A stretch of 64,000 nt of DNA, taken from positions 253,558,592-253,622,591 of the forward strand of contig NC_134710.1 of NCBI RefSeq assembly GCF_043290135.1. The letters are read 5' to 3'. How positions within the stretch are numbered: position 1 is the stretch's first letter; the number at the start of each line of letters is the position of its first letter. Source of the stretch: Rhipicephalus microplus (taxonomy: Eukaryota; Arthropoda; Arachnida; Ixodida; Ixodidae). Below the pieces are notes generated by a model, which was not told where the DNA came from, did no database searches, and worked only from the letters and a program-made list of their open reading frames with translations. Below, in pieces: positions 22,926 to 35,682 of this stretch. A program made the translations under genes and the position numbers.

Positions 22926-23640
22926 AATTAATAAGAATTGGAATCCAGGATCATGCGCAAATTTTTAAAATGGCACAGGAGCTCATTCGGCCATTCATTG
23001 TCGACAAAGTGTACGTAAACCTTGTTTTCATAGAACGGAAATTTTGAATTGCCAAAATTCCAAAAAACCAAGGAACGCGTGAAATCATAGAGGTGTTTTA
23101 CATGTCACTAGGAGATAAAGAGTACGTCAGTCAGCCTTCCTTGGCATTATCAGATGCAGATGTATAATACCTCATGGATAGTTTGCGTCCCGTTCATGAC
23201 TCAACAACCACATAGAGGCTTTGCTATTTTGGTCACCTTGCGCATGCGCGATAGTTTTTTTTAGTTTTTTCGATGCTATTTCTTCTGCTGTGTTTCGTAA
23301 TGAAATTTTAGAAAAAAAAAACATGACCGTAACCTGTCGTTTCTCTTGTTGTCCTCGTTTTCTGTCGCACTATCATTCGTTAAAGATGGAAACGTACCAA
23401 GTTTCCCAAATAAAAATTCTGATGCATTAGTTAGCTGGTTTCGCATCTTTGCTGAGACAGTACGCATCCTCTTGCCCTTAATTGAAATAGATATAGGCGT
23501 GTCCTGCATCGCAGTCTCAATGTACGGACATCCAGCTGGTCGTTTTCTAGCGCTCTACAGCGTCACAATCTGCTGGTTAAAATCGAGCGTCCTGAACGAG
23601 CTGAGTTGGTTGAATGGCTTGTTTTTTAATGCGCAGCATC
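22926..23640. other. Non-coding, no recognisable element
   Basis: Nothing with a domain, splice signals or repeat partner was identified here. Confidence 0.4.
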
Positions 23641-23644
23641 TTAG

Positions 23645-23825
23645 AGGGTGTCCTCTACCCCTCTCTCTTCTCCTACACTTCACCCTCTCAAGCCTCGCAA
23701 TGCCGGCGCAGGCAGCACCTCCTAGGGAGTTTTTTGATGAAAAAAAAAAAAAAAAAACGACGGCTCGCGCTGCACAATCGTTCACTAGCCATTCCTTATA
23801 TATAGGCCTTCGATCTTGACCTCCA
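23645..23825. repeat. Local direct repeat, left copy
   Basis: It shares ordered words with 25,560-25,740: CTCTCTTCTC, CTCGCAATGCCGGCGCAGGCAGCA, GCTGCACAA, TTCACTAGCC and a TATA-like TATATATAGG. In the right copy these words lie beside the 5' side of the reverse-strand LINE. The pair could be LINE 5' ends, or promoter-bearing repeats. This copy has an 18-base A run in the middle. Confidence 0.55.
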
Positions 23826-24418
23826 AGGTAGTGCCCATGGGAGATTTCTCCTGTGCGTTGTTGAAGAACAAAAAGTCACAGCGTGCGCGTCAACTAAAAG
23901 TGGACTGCGGGTCTTTGTGTCCAGTTCGAGTCATCTGTCTCTCATTGCCCATTAGAAGCGATTAGCATGTTCGAGTTGGAAACACCAGTTCATCACTACG
24001 TGTTTTGCGCCTTCCGACGTTTCCTTCCTGCACAATGCTGCGATGAGCGCCAGCGTCCACGAAGCCACCCGGGTATATAAGCCTTATAGCGCCCGCTGCT
24101 TCGCATCTACATGTGGTCCTCTTTAGTGGGAGGTGGTGTTTTTTAAATAGGGTGCATTTCTTAATTGCATGATGTCATGCTTCGGCGTCGGTTGTGGTGC
24201 CGTCCCCAACCCTACTGCGCATGCTCGTGTCCTGCATTTCGTGCTGGCCCGGGAAGAAGAGAGGGGAGAGGCTCAGAAAAGGGAAAAAAGCAACTTCTGC
24301 ATCCCTGATTGTGAGCACGGCTCAGTGCCTGTAGAAGGAGGGGGGGAGGGCATTCAAGATGTGAAGAAGAGAGAAGAAGAGAGATGGCGTCCATTACCAA
24401 GGTCGTGGCGGGCGGCTT

Positions 24419-25560
24419 CTATAACCGGTTGTCTAGTCTGGTGCCCTCAATTAAGCGAAGAACCACCTTGAAGACCTGGGTGTGGTGTGCAAAAAAAAAA
24501 AAAAACGTTCCTCTGTGAAGCCGCGGGCAGACCATGGTGACGGAATGCGACGAGCAAAATGCCGCGTTGTGTGGGAAGCGCTGGGAATTCACACAACAGC
24601 TGATCGGTGGTTTCATCTGCCCCGCATGCAGTGCACGCAGGGGACGAAACTCTGCCAAGCCGATGACGGTGGGCCGTAGCCGATGGGATAGTGTGGTAGC
24701 AGGTACATCTCCCTTCTGATGACACCACGATCAAGCAGCCGGGGTGGTGGTTCTATTCTTGCTACACGATCGTCAGGGTGGCAGCGTAGCAACAACCTCC
24801 TCACTGTGAGCCTCGAAAAGTCTATGGCGACCACGGTGTGGCACACAGAAACGGCGGAGTGATGTGCTTCTTCCGTTAGGGCGTCAGTCTGCTCGTTTTC
24901 CTGGATTCCCTTCATGATATGAGCCAGCCCCAGTGCAGAGAAACATGGATGCCACTGGCAAGGAGGGCATGCAGTTTGGTGACTGGCACCTGCGTTGCGA
25001 AGCCTGCCCGTTCTGGCTTTACCAAGGACAGAAACGCAGCTCTTGAGTCGCACGCGACAGCCACGGGCATGTTTCGAAATTTACTGCCAGGAGGACAACT
25101 GCCAGGTGGAGACCGACCATCTTTGTAGCGGTAGAGCAGGCCGCAAAAGGCAGACGGCAGGGGGCCGTCCAATAAAGTGCCGGCATAACGCAGGAAGCTG
25201 TGGCCGAGCCTGTGTCTGGGATGATGGAGCGGTCCGTGTACGCAAGAAGCCTTCAGCTAGCTTTTCCTCTATCTCAAAGGTAGATGCCTGATTAAGTGCG
25301 CAAATGGGTGAGCGACGGTTGGAGAGCCCTCCCAGACGGTTGTTGGTAGCCAGTGGTTTTTCTGTTGGCGGAGGAAGAGAGACGGCTGGAGGCACCGGTC
25401 CCACAGCTGCTTGATAGATCTGCAGCAGCTCGCCCATACGAGATCCTGGTCGACTTTGCAGCCGGGCAAGCAGGGGACACCCATCAGGTGCATGGGCTAC
25501 CCGATCAATGTGTAAAAGCCGATGTTGCTTTAGGAGCAGGGAGAGAGGCCGGCCCAGGAA
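24419..25560 (-). pseudogene. LINE (non-LTR retrotransposon) pol remnant with RNase H domain
   Basis: Read on the reverse strand, successive frames give a linker region (A-P-D-G-C-P-L-L-A-R-L, N-R-R-S-P-I-C-A-L-N-Q). Then comes a ribonuclease H domain (Y-T-D-R-S-I-I-P-D-T-G-S-A-T-A-S-C, later A-C-D-S-R-A-A-F), and last a C-terminal zinc-knuckle-like segment (C-T-A-C-G-A-D-E-T-T-D-Q-L-L-C). The reading frame changes at least three times, near 25,270, 25,000 and 24,650, so it is dead. The reverse transcriptase core is missing: the copy is 5' truncated. RNase H-bearing LINEs belong to clades such as I and R1; I do not assign it more finely. Confidence 0.75.
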
Positions 25561-25740
25561 GACACCGGCAAAGCTGACGCTTCTCTCCTTCTCTCTCGCC
25601 TCACAAGGCCGACGCAGGCAGCATCTGCTAATAAAAAACCGACTGATCGCTCTGCACAACCAATCACCAGCCACAGCGTATATGTAGGCACTGGATCGCG
25701 CGTTCGGAATTCAGTCAAGGGCGTCCTTACTTGGCTTTCA
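25560..25740. repeat. Local direct repeat, right copy
   Basis: Partner of 23,645-23,825 in the same orientation, with CTCACAAGGCCGACGCAGGC, CTGCACAACCAATCACCAGCC and a TATA-like CGTATATGTAGG. It lies at the 5' border of the reverse-strand LINE remnant. Confidence 0.55.
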
Positions 25741-26800
25741 CTTGACGTTGAAGCCAACGCTTCTTTTTTATTCAATAAATAAAGATAATAAAGATGAAAT
25801 AACACTGAGCATTCCCAAATCAAAACAAATTACGCAACACCAACACGATTCTTTCACCATTCTACGACGCATCTATTCGAGTTCCCCCCGTGGGAAGAAA
25901 TGGGCGGCATTTTTTAACAGCACTGCGCTTCGGCCTTCAACGCGGCCAACATGTAACAAAATTCTTGAAACGTGGGTTGATATAGCTAATGTTATTTTGC
26001 TCAGAAGACAAGAAGCGCCGTTTTGGTTTTTGATCGGCATAGTATACTCTAAATCTACGGATAAATTCACTAAGCAGCAATGTTCATCATGTGCACAGTG
26101 TGATTATTGCGGTGAGAAGCCACCACTCCGGTCACAAAGAGCTTCTTCAGAGTCTCAGGTGGACTTTATTGCGATGGCAGAGGCATTTAGATTGGGGTTA
26201 AACACGCACTCACCAATGCAGAGGGCTGAGCGAGCACTCCAGAGGGCTCGTTATGCACGGACTTAGAATGACGGAACAAGTAGCGCATTGACATAAGTTT
26301 GTCATAAAAGATAGCCTCACACCAACACACAAAAGTCACAGCTTTGCCGCGAAGTCGAAGCAATGAACGCAATAGCAACAAGTTGGGAGGTCATGCGCAG
26401 AATGGCAAGCAGAGCGAAACGTGTTCCGCGTTTCTCATGCACAAATAAACGCGAATAAGCGTCTCAGTTGGTACTTTGCTGTGTCAGAAAAGCGCGCCCT
26501 TTTCGCAAACGAAGGCTCTGCAAAGATTGCAATAACCTTTGTGCACCCGGTAACTACAACATAATCGTTCCGACGAAACCCAAAGCCTAGCCAAGACGTA
26601 CCATTCTCCCCACTGCAAGATAAGGGCTCGCGATCGAGCGTACTCCCCCTATTCTCCACGCGGGCCAAAGTACACGTGAGAAATGAGAACCGCCGTGCGC
26701 TCACTGTGCCATCTTGCTGATACTGTTGAAAACCCAATAGTCCCCCTTCCCCCTCCGAATTGCCCGCGGTAAGTGGCAGATATGAATAGCTTGCCGTTTG
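25741..26800. other. Non-coding, no recognisable element
   Basis: A 174-codon frame at 25,742-26,266 has no domain, and its composition is ordinary. Nothing else is supported. Confidence 0.4.
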
Positions 26801-26814
26801 AACGCTGACGGAGG

Positions 26815-27022
26815 TACCCCTGAGTGGCTCGGTAGTTGACGCCTCGCATTCACGACGCGGAAGTCCCACGTTCTATTGCGCGCGTAGCAGTACTTTTTCT
26901 GCGATTTTTTTCCTTGTGGATTCATATATATATATAGATACGTATACATATATGGGGCATGACATGGACTCCGGCGGAGAAATCCAGCCGAGAGTGTCTA
27001 TATACTTGCTGTCGCAATAAAA
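26815..27022 (+). mobile_element. Third tRNA-derived SINE family
   Basis: A tRNA-like head (GTGGCTCGGTAGTTGACGCC as the A-box region; CCCACGTTCTATTGCGCG as a worn B-box region) is followed by TTTTTCTGCGATTTTTTTCC, a TA-rich stretch and the tail TGGGGCATGACA ... TTGCTGTCGCAATAAAATAG. Its tail matches 7,204-7,275. Body and tail differ from those of Ruka and of the second SINE family. Confidence 0.7.
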
Positions 27023-27224
27023 TAGAAGGGAAGTGCTTCAAATGTTCTTTTTGACTGGTTTATTTCACTTTTTTTTGCATGGCTCATATTTTTTTTCCTT
27101 TTTTCCTTACGAGCGACGTGCGCTACAAAGATCTTGGATGATTCCCTGTGACCGAGCTGCGGAACACCTACGATACGGTGCCAGCTTAAAGTCACAGCAT
27201 GAGATAGCTCTTAAATTGATCTAT

Positions 27225-27400
27225 TGGAACTATGGAGTTTTACGTGCCAAAACGAAGACAAAAATGGAAACAAGCCATAGGGGGAGAGGGTAAATTTATT
27301 TTGACCACCTGAGGTTCTTTAACGTGCACCTAATTCTGAGTGCACTGGGTTTGTTGAGTTTGGCCTCTACTAAAAGGCGGCCGCCATAGAGGGGAGCCAA
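27225..27400 (-). mobile_element. Diverged tRNA-SINE fragment related to Ruka
   Basis: It contains the SINE-body words GACCACCTGAGGTTCTTTAA and CGTGCACCTAATTCTGAG in reverse orientation. A TGGAGTTTTACGTGCC 3' end differs from typical Ruka, and GGCGGCCGCC lies toward the head. It is probably a sister subfamily or an old rearranged copy. Confidence 0.6.
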
Positions 27401-28015
27401 AAGAAACGTCGTTGAGTTTAGCGTGACACTTTAAGCTACCAAAGTGGGTCTTGAACTTCTGAAGGCTGATTCATCCACATCTAATCCCGATGTGATGGGA
27501 ACGTTTTTTATTGAGATGAATAGTTATTATAGCTTATAAATGTAGTTGCTTGGCTACTTGGTTGCTATTCATGGTGGTGTTATCACGCGGTGCTTAAGAG
27601 ACAAACACTTAAGGTGAAGGGCATGCGCTTGTGTCCGTCAAGTTCTTCATCTGAAGTGTTTATCTTTTAAACAGTGTTCACTAACGTAACGATAAATACG
27701 CCCCACCATCTCACACATTCGAGGGCGTCAGGCTAAAAAATTTTTCCAACACGCCAAAACGTTTGTCTATGTCACACCATTTATGCTTCGTCATCTAACC
27801 CTTTATTTACTACTGTTGGTCTCAGAACTTTTTCACTTGGACGAGGCAGACCAGCGCCTCCTCTATTTTTTCAATGCCAGCCAAATGCATCCGATTCAGT
27901 CATTTAATCCCCCGTCTCCTCTAGCCCTTTCCTGCTCTCACCCATCACCTAGCCTTCGCACGTGCTTAGCGGTCATGGGAAAGAGAACCCTTTATGTGAT
28001 GACTCATGACGGAAA
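27401..28015. other. Non-coding
   Basis: No gene is supported. A 78-codon frame at 27,783-28,019 starts with a hydrophobic stretch that could resemble a signal peptide, but it has no further support. Confidence 0.4.
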
Positions 28016-28800
<785 letters not shown>

Positions 28801-28824
28801 AACATGATAATCATGATGATTTGA

Positions 28825-29062
28825 TGATTGATTGATTTGTGGGGTTTAACGTCCCAAAGCCACCATATGACTTAGAGACGCCGTAGCGCAGGGCTCCGGA
28901 AATTTCGACCACCTGAAGTTCTTTAACGTGCACCCAAATCTGAGCACACGGGCCTACAACATTTCCGCTTCCATCGGAAATGCAGCCGCCGCAGCCGGGA
29001 TTCAAACCCGCGACCTGTGGGTCAGGAGCCGAGTACATTAGCCACTAGACCACCGCGGCGGG
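28825..29062 (-). mobile_element. Ruka-type SINE
   Basis: Full-length reverse copy: tail ATTGATTGATTTGTGG at the left, B-box GCCGGGATTCAAACCCGCG and head CCACTAGACCACCGCGGCGG at the right. The sequence is close to the family consensus. I see no clear target duplication. Confidence 0.93.
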
Positions 29063-30921
29063 ACACAGGGTGTTTTGAGATAGCTCATCTCCATTCATAG
29101 CGCTATGCGGGACACGATGAAGAAGCGTCAATGCGACACTCCTGCATGCGTGTACTTCAAGAGCACTGCAAGGTGGCAGCGACATTCCTTCGAGCCACAT
29201 AGAAGAGAACAACGAACTAATTTGACAGGCGTATAATAATGGAGAGTGAAACACGACTGTGCCATCTCGGTGGGTAAGCGCGGAAAGCAAGCAGCCATAA
29301 CCTTTACGTGTCGTCGAATAGCTATGACTCTCTGTACTAAGGCGTACTGGTGGATCCCGTTTAGGAGCGCACGTTTGCACTGGCGTTGAAAGAAATAAAG
29401 CAGAAGTTGGACAGAGGTGTGCGCCGGCGTTGGTTTGCTACCAAGCCACGTGAATCAAGCAGCGCCGACAACACATATCAGAAGGCAGCGCTGAACGAAC
29501 TTTTTTATTGCAAGGTGATACTAACTGTTAACAATTAGGGAGAAGAAATATAAATTATAAAATTGAAAAAAATCGCTCGGCTAGCGAGTAACCTCTCATA
29601 TTCTAGATTTTACCAATTAAAATAAGTTGACTATATTCTGTGGTTTTCCTCACTCGCACAGCCCAGTTAAGGCAACTGGCCATCATCAGCCAGTAATCGA
29701 TTGCTTGTGATTCGTTTAAAGGGGAGGTGCCACCATTTTTGTGAATAGCGCGTTCTTTGCTGCAAGCGTTTCTTATAGCTCCTGCCCACGTAATACACGT
29801 GACAAGATTAATTTATTCTCACTAGATAAGTTATATCACATTTTGTTATGTAGACAATTTTTTGTATGGGTTTTGGGGCGCAGAATCGGGCTGTTACGTT
29901 GCAGTGTAGCTTGGTCATGTGGCTACACAAGGCTGTGACGCACGTCGGGCGGATTATCATCTGCTTTCGCCGCTTGCTCCTTGGCACACACGTGTTGCAA
30001 AAGCGCCTTCAAAACAAACGTGCAGCAGCCGTGATGCGTTTCCGGTATGTACGCTGTGGAGGTCTCCTGATGTGTATTCTTCGTGGGCCACTACATTCTA
30101 TTTCCGCGGGCCATTACTAAATTTCTGGAAAACATGTGTTAAATCTGGTGCTTGGCACTGCTTCGGTTAAACAGCTTTCTCAGATGGTGGTGATTGCAGC
30201 TAAAATAACAGCAAGAAGAGAGAGTGACGCTTGCGTGATACCACTCTATCATCAAAACAGTTTTCTGGGATGTGGCGCTGATGTAGTTTTTGATCGACGC
30301 TCGTACGCAAACTTCAAAATCACGCCCGACTACACTTATCATGATAATGGGCAACAGCACGCAGCTGCATTGCTGAACTTGACGCTCTCAAAAAAAAAAG
30401 AGACTTATCAAGAGATAAGCAGGTGCTTCTGAACGATTATGCGCCGTTGTGGTCGACACTCACAGATAATCGTAACTTCCATGAACGCAGAACATTATCC
30501 CGGGAGGCAGTTGACGACTTCATTATGGAATTGAAGCTTCTGGCAACAATCTGCTTGTCTTGGAGCATTTTAAATGAACTCACTCAATGGCTATCTTCTC
30601 ATAAACAGACGCTATTTTGTGCATGCTTTCGGCTGCTGAAGGCAAGAATCCAATACAATATAAAGCGTGTGTTATGAATACGTCTGTGGAAGCCGCCAAA
30701 ATGCACGCCCGGGAAGTGCTTCCGGCTTCAGGTCTGGGTTGAGAACAGGAAGAAGGCGTCTTAAGGCAACGCGGTGACAGTGCAGTGACTACGTGGTTCA
30801 CCAGCTACTGTCGGTGACGTGGCACGAAGCTAGAAGGTAAGGTTGACTGAAAAGTACGGGATATTGACGTCACTTTCATTAAGGGGGAGATGACCACTAG
30901 CATGACTGTACCACGCCCATC
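29063..30921. other. Non-coding, no recognisable element
   Basis: Several frames of 70-110 codons on both strands have no domain. No splice-bounded exon or repeat partner was found. Confidence 0.4.
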
Positions 30922-31160
30922 AGCCGCCGTGATAATCTAGTTTTTATGGTGCTCGATAGCTGACTGAAAAGTCGCGGGATTGCATCCCGGCTGCGGCGGC
31001 CACATTTCAACGGAGGCGAAACAATAGAGGCCCATGGGGTACTGCGATTGGGGTGCTCAGTAAGGAATTCTGAGAGGAAGGCTTCTGATATTGCCGAAGC
31101 CTTTCGCTGCGGTGTTCCTCACAACTATTTGACTTTGGGGACGTAAAACTCTTAAAATTA
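30922..31160 (+). mobile_element. Ruka-type SINE, strongly diverged
   Basis: Recognisable by GTCGCGGGATTGCATCCCGGC, CTGCGGCGGCCACATTTC, AACGGAGGCGAA, CTTTCGCTGCGGTG and GGGGACGTAAAACTC. It has many indels, so it is an old insertion. Confidence 0.75.
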
Positions 31161-31342
31161 AACTTCTGGCATATTAAGGCAAAATATAATTTTATTTTTG
31201 TATAAAATAATGGCCTAGAATCGCAATATAAGGCATAGCAATTTCGCAGGAAAGATGAGGTGTTTAATTTAAAGCTATAGGCCCATGCCCAACGAGAAAA
31301 AAATTGAGCCACATGAAGTTATGAGCGTAAGTCAGCTCGAAA

Positions 31343-32331
31343 CTAGCTTCGAGTTGTTACGTCCTTTTGCAAGCACGTGAATATTTTGACACTACAATTT
31401 TGCGCACTTTGTATTTTGCTTTAGTTAACTGCCACCTTCTGTACTGTGTAGAGTCCTGGGGTTCAACGTATGACTCTTATTTTGAGCCAATACGACGGCT
31501 GCAAAAACGTGCTATACGTACGATTACTTTCTCACCTTACTACGAACATAGCAAACCACTTTTTTCTAGATTAAAGATCTTACCATTGGATTTTGTGCGA
31601 GAACTAAAATTAGCTGGGTAAGATGTATAAACAGTGTCGTTAGGAACAATGAACCATTCTCAATTTCGTTACTGTGTGTTCCCCGACGCCAAACGAGGAA
31701 CCAAACATTTAACAACTTCAATTTACCACCCATAAAAATCGCCTATAGCAAACGTCTACTACAATATACCGGAGTGAAAGTTTGGAATGGCATACCGCGT
31801 TATATTAAGAATACCCAGGACTTTTCCAGATCAATGAAAAATACTACATTGAAGCAATTTTCTCTGCTTGAGTTGACTGATACGTTAGGTTGTAATTTTT
31901 CATTATGTATATATATTGCTCTTTATGTGTTTAGTGTTTTTCTTTGAAAGATGTTTCAATACCCTTCTTCTCTATATTTAGCCATATAAGAAAACTACTA
32001 TTGATACTTGCAACTACAAGTATCACTCTTCAGTTCTGTACGCCACAAATCACCAAATATTTGTGTTTACTACAAGTTATGTACTTTCGCTTTTTTTTTC
32101 TATGTTCAATCGAATTCATGTGACTGTTGTTAGCACATAAACATTACTTCTTGTATGAAGATATCGAATTTGAATTGTTTACTTCTGTTTATTTATAATT
32201 AGAACTATTACAGTTTCAGTTATGCATACTTTCAATGGGACCCGCACTAGCCTTTGGCTATGGGACCATAAAGTTTGTGCTTATTTTGTATAAGATATGA
32301 GTGCAATAAAGATCATTCATTCATTAAAAAA
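31343..32331 (+). pseudogene. 5'-truncated LINE: RT C-terminus and 3' end
   Basis: The frame at 31,367-31,621 encodes the post-catalytic part of a non-LTR reverse transcriptase: I-L-R-T-L-Y-F-A-L-V-N-C-H-L-L-Y-C-V-E-S-W-G-S-T-Y, then R-R-L-Q-K-R-A-I-R-T-I-T-F-S, then L-K-I-L-P-L-D. Stops and frame changes follow it. The 3' untranslated region runs to an AATAAAG and an ATTCATTCATT-type tail with an A run at 32,323-32,331. It resembles jockey/CR1-type LINEs in this motif. It lacks the catalytic region and cannot be active. Confidence 0.8.
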
Positions 32332-32490
32332 AATGAGATGGTTAAGCCGTTGCTACGGGAGTAGGCACAGGCTCATCACTCAGTATCTATTATTCCTAAA
32401 AGTGAATTTGTGAAATATTGTGGCCATTTGTTATGCCAGCCTGTGCAGTTTCGCTTACAATGATTGACGTGATCTATTGAAGGACGGTGG

Positions 32491-32665
32491 GCTGCGCCGG
32501 CTGCGTTTCTGATGGAGGCGGAAATGTTGTAGGCCAATGTGCTCAGATTTGGGCACACGTTAAAGAACCACAGGTGGTCAAAATTTCCAGAGCCCTCCAC
32601 TACGGCGTCTCTCATGATCATATGATGGTTTTGGAACTTTAAACCCCACATATCAATCAATTAAT
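32491..32665 (+). mobile_element. Ruka fragment lacking the tRNA head
   Basis: It starts within the body (GCGCCGGCTGCGTTTCTGAT) and keeps the complete 3' end (TTAAACCCCACATATCAATC). 5' truncated. Confidence 0.88.
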
Positions 32666-33689
32666 CGTTTCCCGAGTTTACCATTTCGGTGTCTTGACCA
32701 CTCCGGATATATTTCAGTCGGAAACGCATCAGGAGTTGGGCTGCCTCGACGGCACATTATTCTATTTCGATTGTAATCTCATAGCAGGAATTATAAACGG
32801 TGACTGACTGAGACATACGGATCTTATGCTGCAGAAAGTATATATGCAAAAGCAGTTCCCGGAATCGCTAAAATGTTGGCAAATCGTGTTAACATATGAA
32901 AACTATACTTTATGCAATATTCACGTTGATGTATACCTATATTGATGAACACAGTTCGCAATGTCGTAGCTGGGCTGTTTGCCGCGATGTTAATTTACAT
33001 TTTAAACAATTGATACAGCAAAAAAGAGGAAACGGACATAAAAACGCACACATCAACACCACACAGTGCTACGAGCAACATGCTTATTTTTGAAGTCAAA
33101 CCTTTTTTAAGCCATAAATGCCAGACAAACAGCCCGAGAAATCACTCAGATATATGCGCGACAATGTGCTATCTAAACAAAATCATAACAAATAATAACG
33201 TACATCACCGCATACGCAGAAAACCCCCTCTTTAGGTGATAATGCTATAGTAGAAGGCTTCCTGATGCACAAATCAGCAAGTGCGTCGATAAGTTCGGCT
33301 TTCGTGATCAAACGAGTCATCTCATCCTTATGCCGACCAACAACGACTGTGCACGTTCTGGAACAAAGGTCGGCAACCACTTGCATGAACGTGAAGAGCG
33401 AAAAACCCTAGTGACCTCACGTGCTGAACTGTCTGCCTTACAACTACAGTTTCAAAGCTATCGCAAATAGCCTTGTGGCTAGTGGCGGTGTGGTGCCATA
33501 TGTGCCTCCTCGTGTTCGTGTGTTCGTTTGCGCTTCATCAATGCTCTTAGTATAAATAGCCAACAAGCCTACAGTGCAACTCTTGGTAACGCACACATCA
33601 TTAGCGTTATTACCTATGGCAGGAGGTATTCATGTTATTGAACTTTAAACTTTCGCAGGGCATTCCGCGGTCGATCCACTGATATCCAT
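32666..33689. other. Non-coding, no recognisable element
   Basis: A 67-codon reverse frame at 33,183-33,386 is unremarkable. No repeat partner is seen. Confidence 0.4.
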
Positions 33690-33962
33690 CCAAAACCGTT
33701 TTTATGGTCTTTTATTTCCTACCCGACAGTAGATCCAAAATCTATATCTGTACGCTTAGACGATAACTTGGTGCTAATATCTGATCACACAAAGTTTTTT
33801 GCGGTAGCCCTCGACAGGAATTTCAAGTTCAATTTTCATGTGTGCGATCACTCATTCACAAAATGACCTTTGGAATACGCGCCTGATCAAAACTCGCACA
33901 ATTTGCAGCCACGTGTCGTTCCTTCCCTTTATTACGCAAATATTCACGGCCATCTATCTTAT

Positions 33963-34209
33963 GCCTCGCCACGGTGGTCTAGTGGCGGAAGTACTCGGCT
34001 GCTGACCCACAGGTCGCGGGATCGAATCCCGGCTGCGGTGGCTCAATTTTCGATGGAGGCGGGAATGCTGTAGGCCAGTGTGCTCAGATTTGGGTGCACG
34101 CTAAGAACCCCAGGTGGTCTAAGTTTCCGGAGCCCTCCACTATACAGCGTCTCTCATAATCATATGGTGGCTTTGGGACGTTAAACGCCACGTATCAAAA
34201 CCAAAATCA
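33963..34209 (+). mobile_element. Ruka-type SINE inside a LINE relic, 14-bp target duplication
   Basis: Full-length copy flanked by perfect 14-bp repeats GCCATCTATCTTAT at 33,949-33,962 and 34,210-34,223. Removing the SINE and one repeat restores a continuous LINE reading frame across the site, which fixes both boundaries. It has a small extra segment (CACTATACAGCGTC) in the body. Confidence 0.95.
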
Positions 34210-34667
34210 GCCATCTATCTTATTGCTTATCAGCCTGGGGCAAAACTTATTCACCCACCTCAACTAAGTTCAACGCATGCAATATCAACCACTTCGTCTC
34301 ATGACAATCAGCCGTTTTTTAACCAATGTAACACCCACTTCATCAAATTTTAAATATCCATTCTCTTCACTAACCATTTCACCTGAAGTTATCTGTTGTG
34401 ATGTATGGACCCTTTTCATAATTGTAAAGCTAGCTTTGCTGCTATGCAGTTCGCCCTACTAATGGCGGCTAGTCACTTTCTGCTAACAGTGTTCAAACGC
34501 AGTTTACTTGCACTAAGACATGGAAATTGTAGATTTACCTATCTCGACAATATTGTGCGTAATAGATGAGCCCCCGCGTAATTAATTAACTATAGTACCC
34601 GGTCTCCACTTGGGGGACAGGTGCCACCATTAGTAGAGAAAATATGCAGTGCCGAGAAGCGCACTTG

Positions 34668-34905
34668 ATTGATTGGTTTGTGGGGTTTAACATTCCAAAA
34701 CCACCATATAGTTATGATAGACGCCGTAGGAATGGGCTCTGGAAATTTCAACCACCTGGGGTTCCTTAACGTGCACCCAAACCTGAGCACACGGACCTAC
34801 ATTTTCGCCTCCATCGGAAATGCAGCCGCCACAGCCGGGATTTCATCCCGTGACCTGCGCGTCATCAGCGGAGTACCTTAGCCACTAGACCACCGCGGCG
34901 GGGCC
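34668..34905 (-). mobile_element. Ruka-type SINE, 10-bp target duplication
   Basis: Full-length reverse copy with flanking AGCGCACTTG at 34,658-34,667 and 34,906-34,915. Tail ATTGATTGGTTTGTGG; head CTAGACCACCGCGGCGGGG. Confidence 0.93.
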
Positions 34906-35682
34906 AGCGCACTTGCTAATTGTGAAAAGGAATTATAGGCATTCTCTTGGTATTGTACGTATCGGTGGCATTATTGTGGATAACCTCGTAAATAACAACA
35001 TGACAAGGTTTTCTGAGCTGGATAATTCTATTTTGCCTGAAATTTGCGTGAATTACGGCAAGTTCACCACCACGTTTATGAGAATCATTCTGTTGGAATT
35101 TCTCTCTTACATCATTGAATAATGAAATGCGAAACATGCATTTAAAAACCTATCAAAGAAGTACTTTTTGCAACACCTGTCTTCAATCTAGTTATTTCTT
35201 TTTGTTTGGTACGTGCTATTTTGCTTTCTTTTGTATTGTAAATTATTATTGTTTTTCCCAGTGTTACCTTTTCCTTTTTATCTGTTAAACATACAGGTGT
35301 TTTTGCTTTTGTATTTATTTCTGCACTGTAAATTTTATTTGTCACCGAAGATACTGTAACTACTGAATGATGTATCTGTTTTTTGTTGACATCTTGTATG
35401 GAAGCCCTCCCGCACCCCTCGACAGTTTTAACTTTGCGTCTCCTTGTCGGTGATCAATAAACTTGAACCGGATAAACAACTCATTTTTACCAAAACTTGA
35501 ACGACCGAACCTAAAGAGCAGTCGTATCACCGAGGTTTCAGCTTCCACCGGTAGAAGGCTGCGTGTGTGTTGTGTTGAGCTGAATATGTCAGCTGTACGA
35601 AGCGAGGGAGCTATTAGGACAGAAAAGCTGACTATACTTGCAATAAACACAATTTATAAAAATAAGAAAGGCTGGTAGTGTT

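Larger units (their letters stand above)
33690..35470 (+). pseudogene. LINE relic split by two Ruka insertions
   Basis: Three pieces are interleaved with SINEs. 33,690-33,962 encodes L-Y-Y-A-N-I-H-G-H-L-S-Y, and the piece that starts after the SINE target duplication at 34,224 continues C-L-S-A-W-G-K-T-Y-S-P. Together these are the conserved A-x-I-H-x-H-L-S-Y-x-x-x-x-W-G-x-T-Y motif of LINE reverse transcriptase C-termini, so the SINE at 33,963-34,209 interrupts one element. 34,916-35,160 encodes a later piece (M-T-R-F-S-E-L-D-N, V-N-Y-G-K-F-T), followed by a T-rich 3' region and AATAAA at 35,456. The element has many stops and is long dead. That all three pieces belong to one copy is inferred from order and orientation. 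Confidence 0.65.

Noticed and set aside
24447..24734. Possible independent zinc-finger protein gene on the reverse strand
   Set aside because: The cysteine motif is the C-terminal end of the adjacent LINE remnant, in a different frame because of decay.
25742..26266. 174-codon forward frame
   Set aside because: No recognised domain, no splice or promoter support, and ordinary composition; length is within chance for this stretch.
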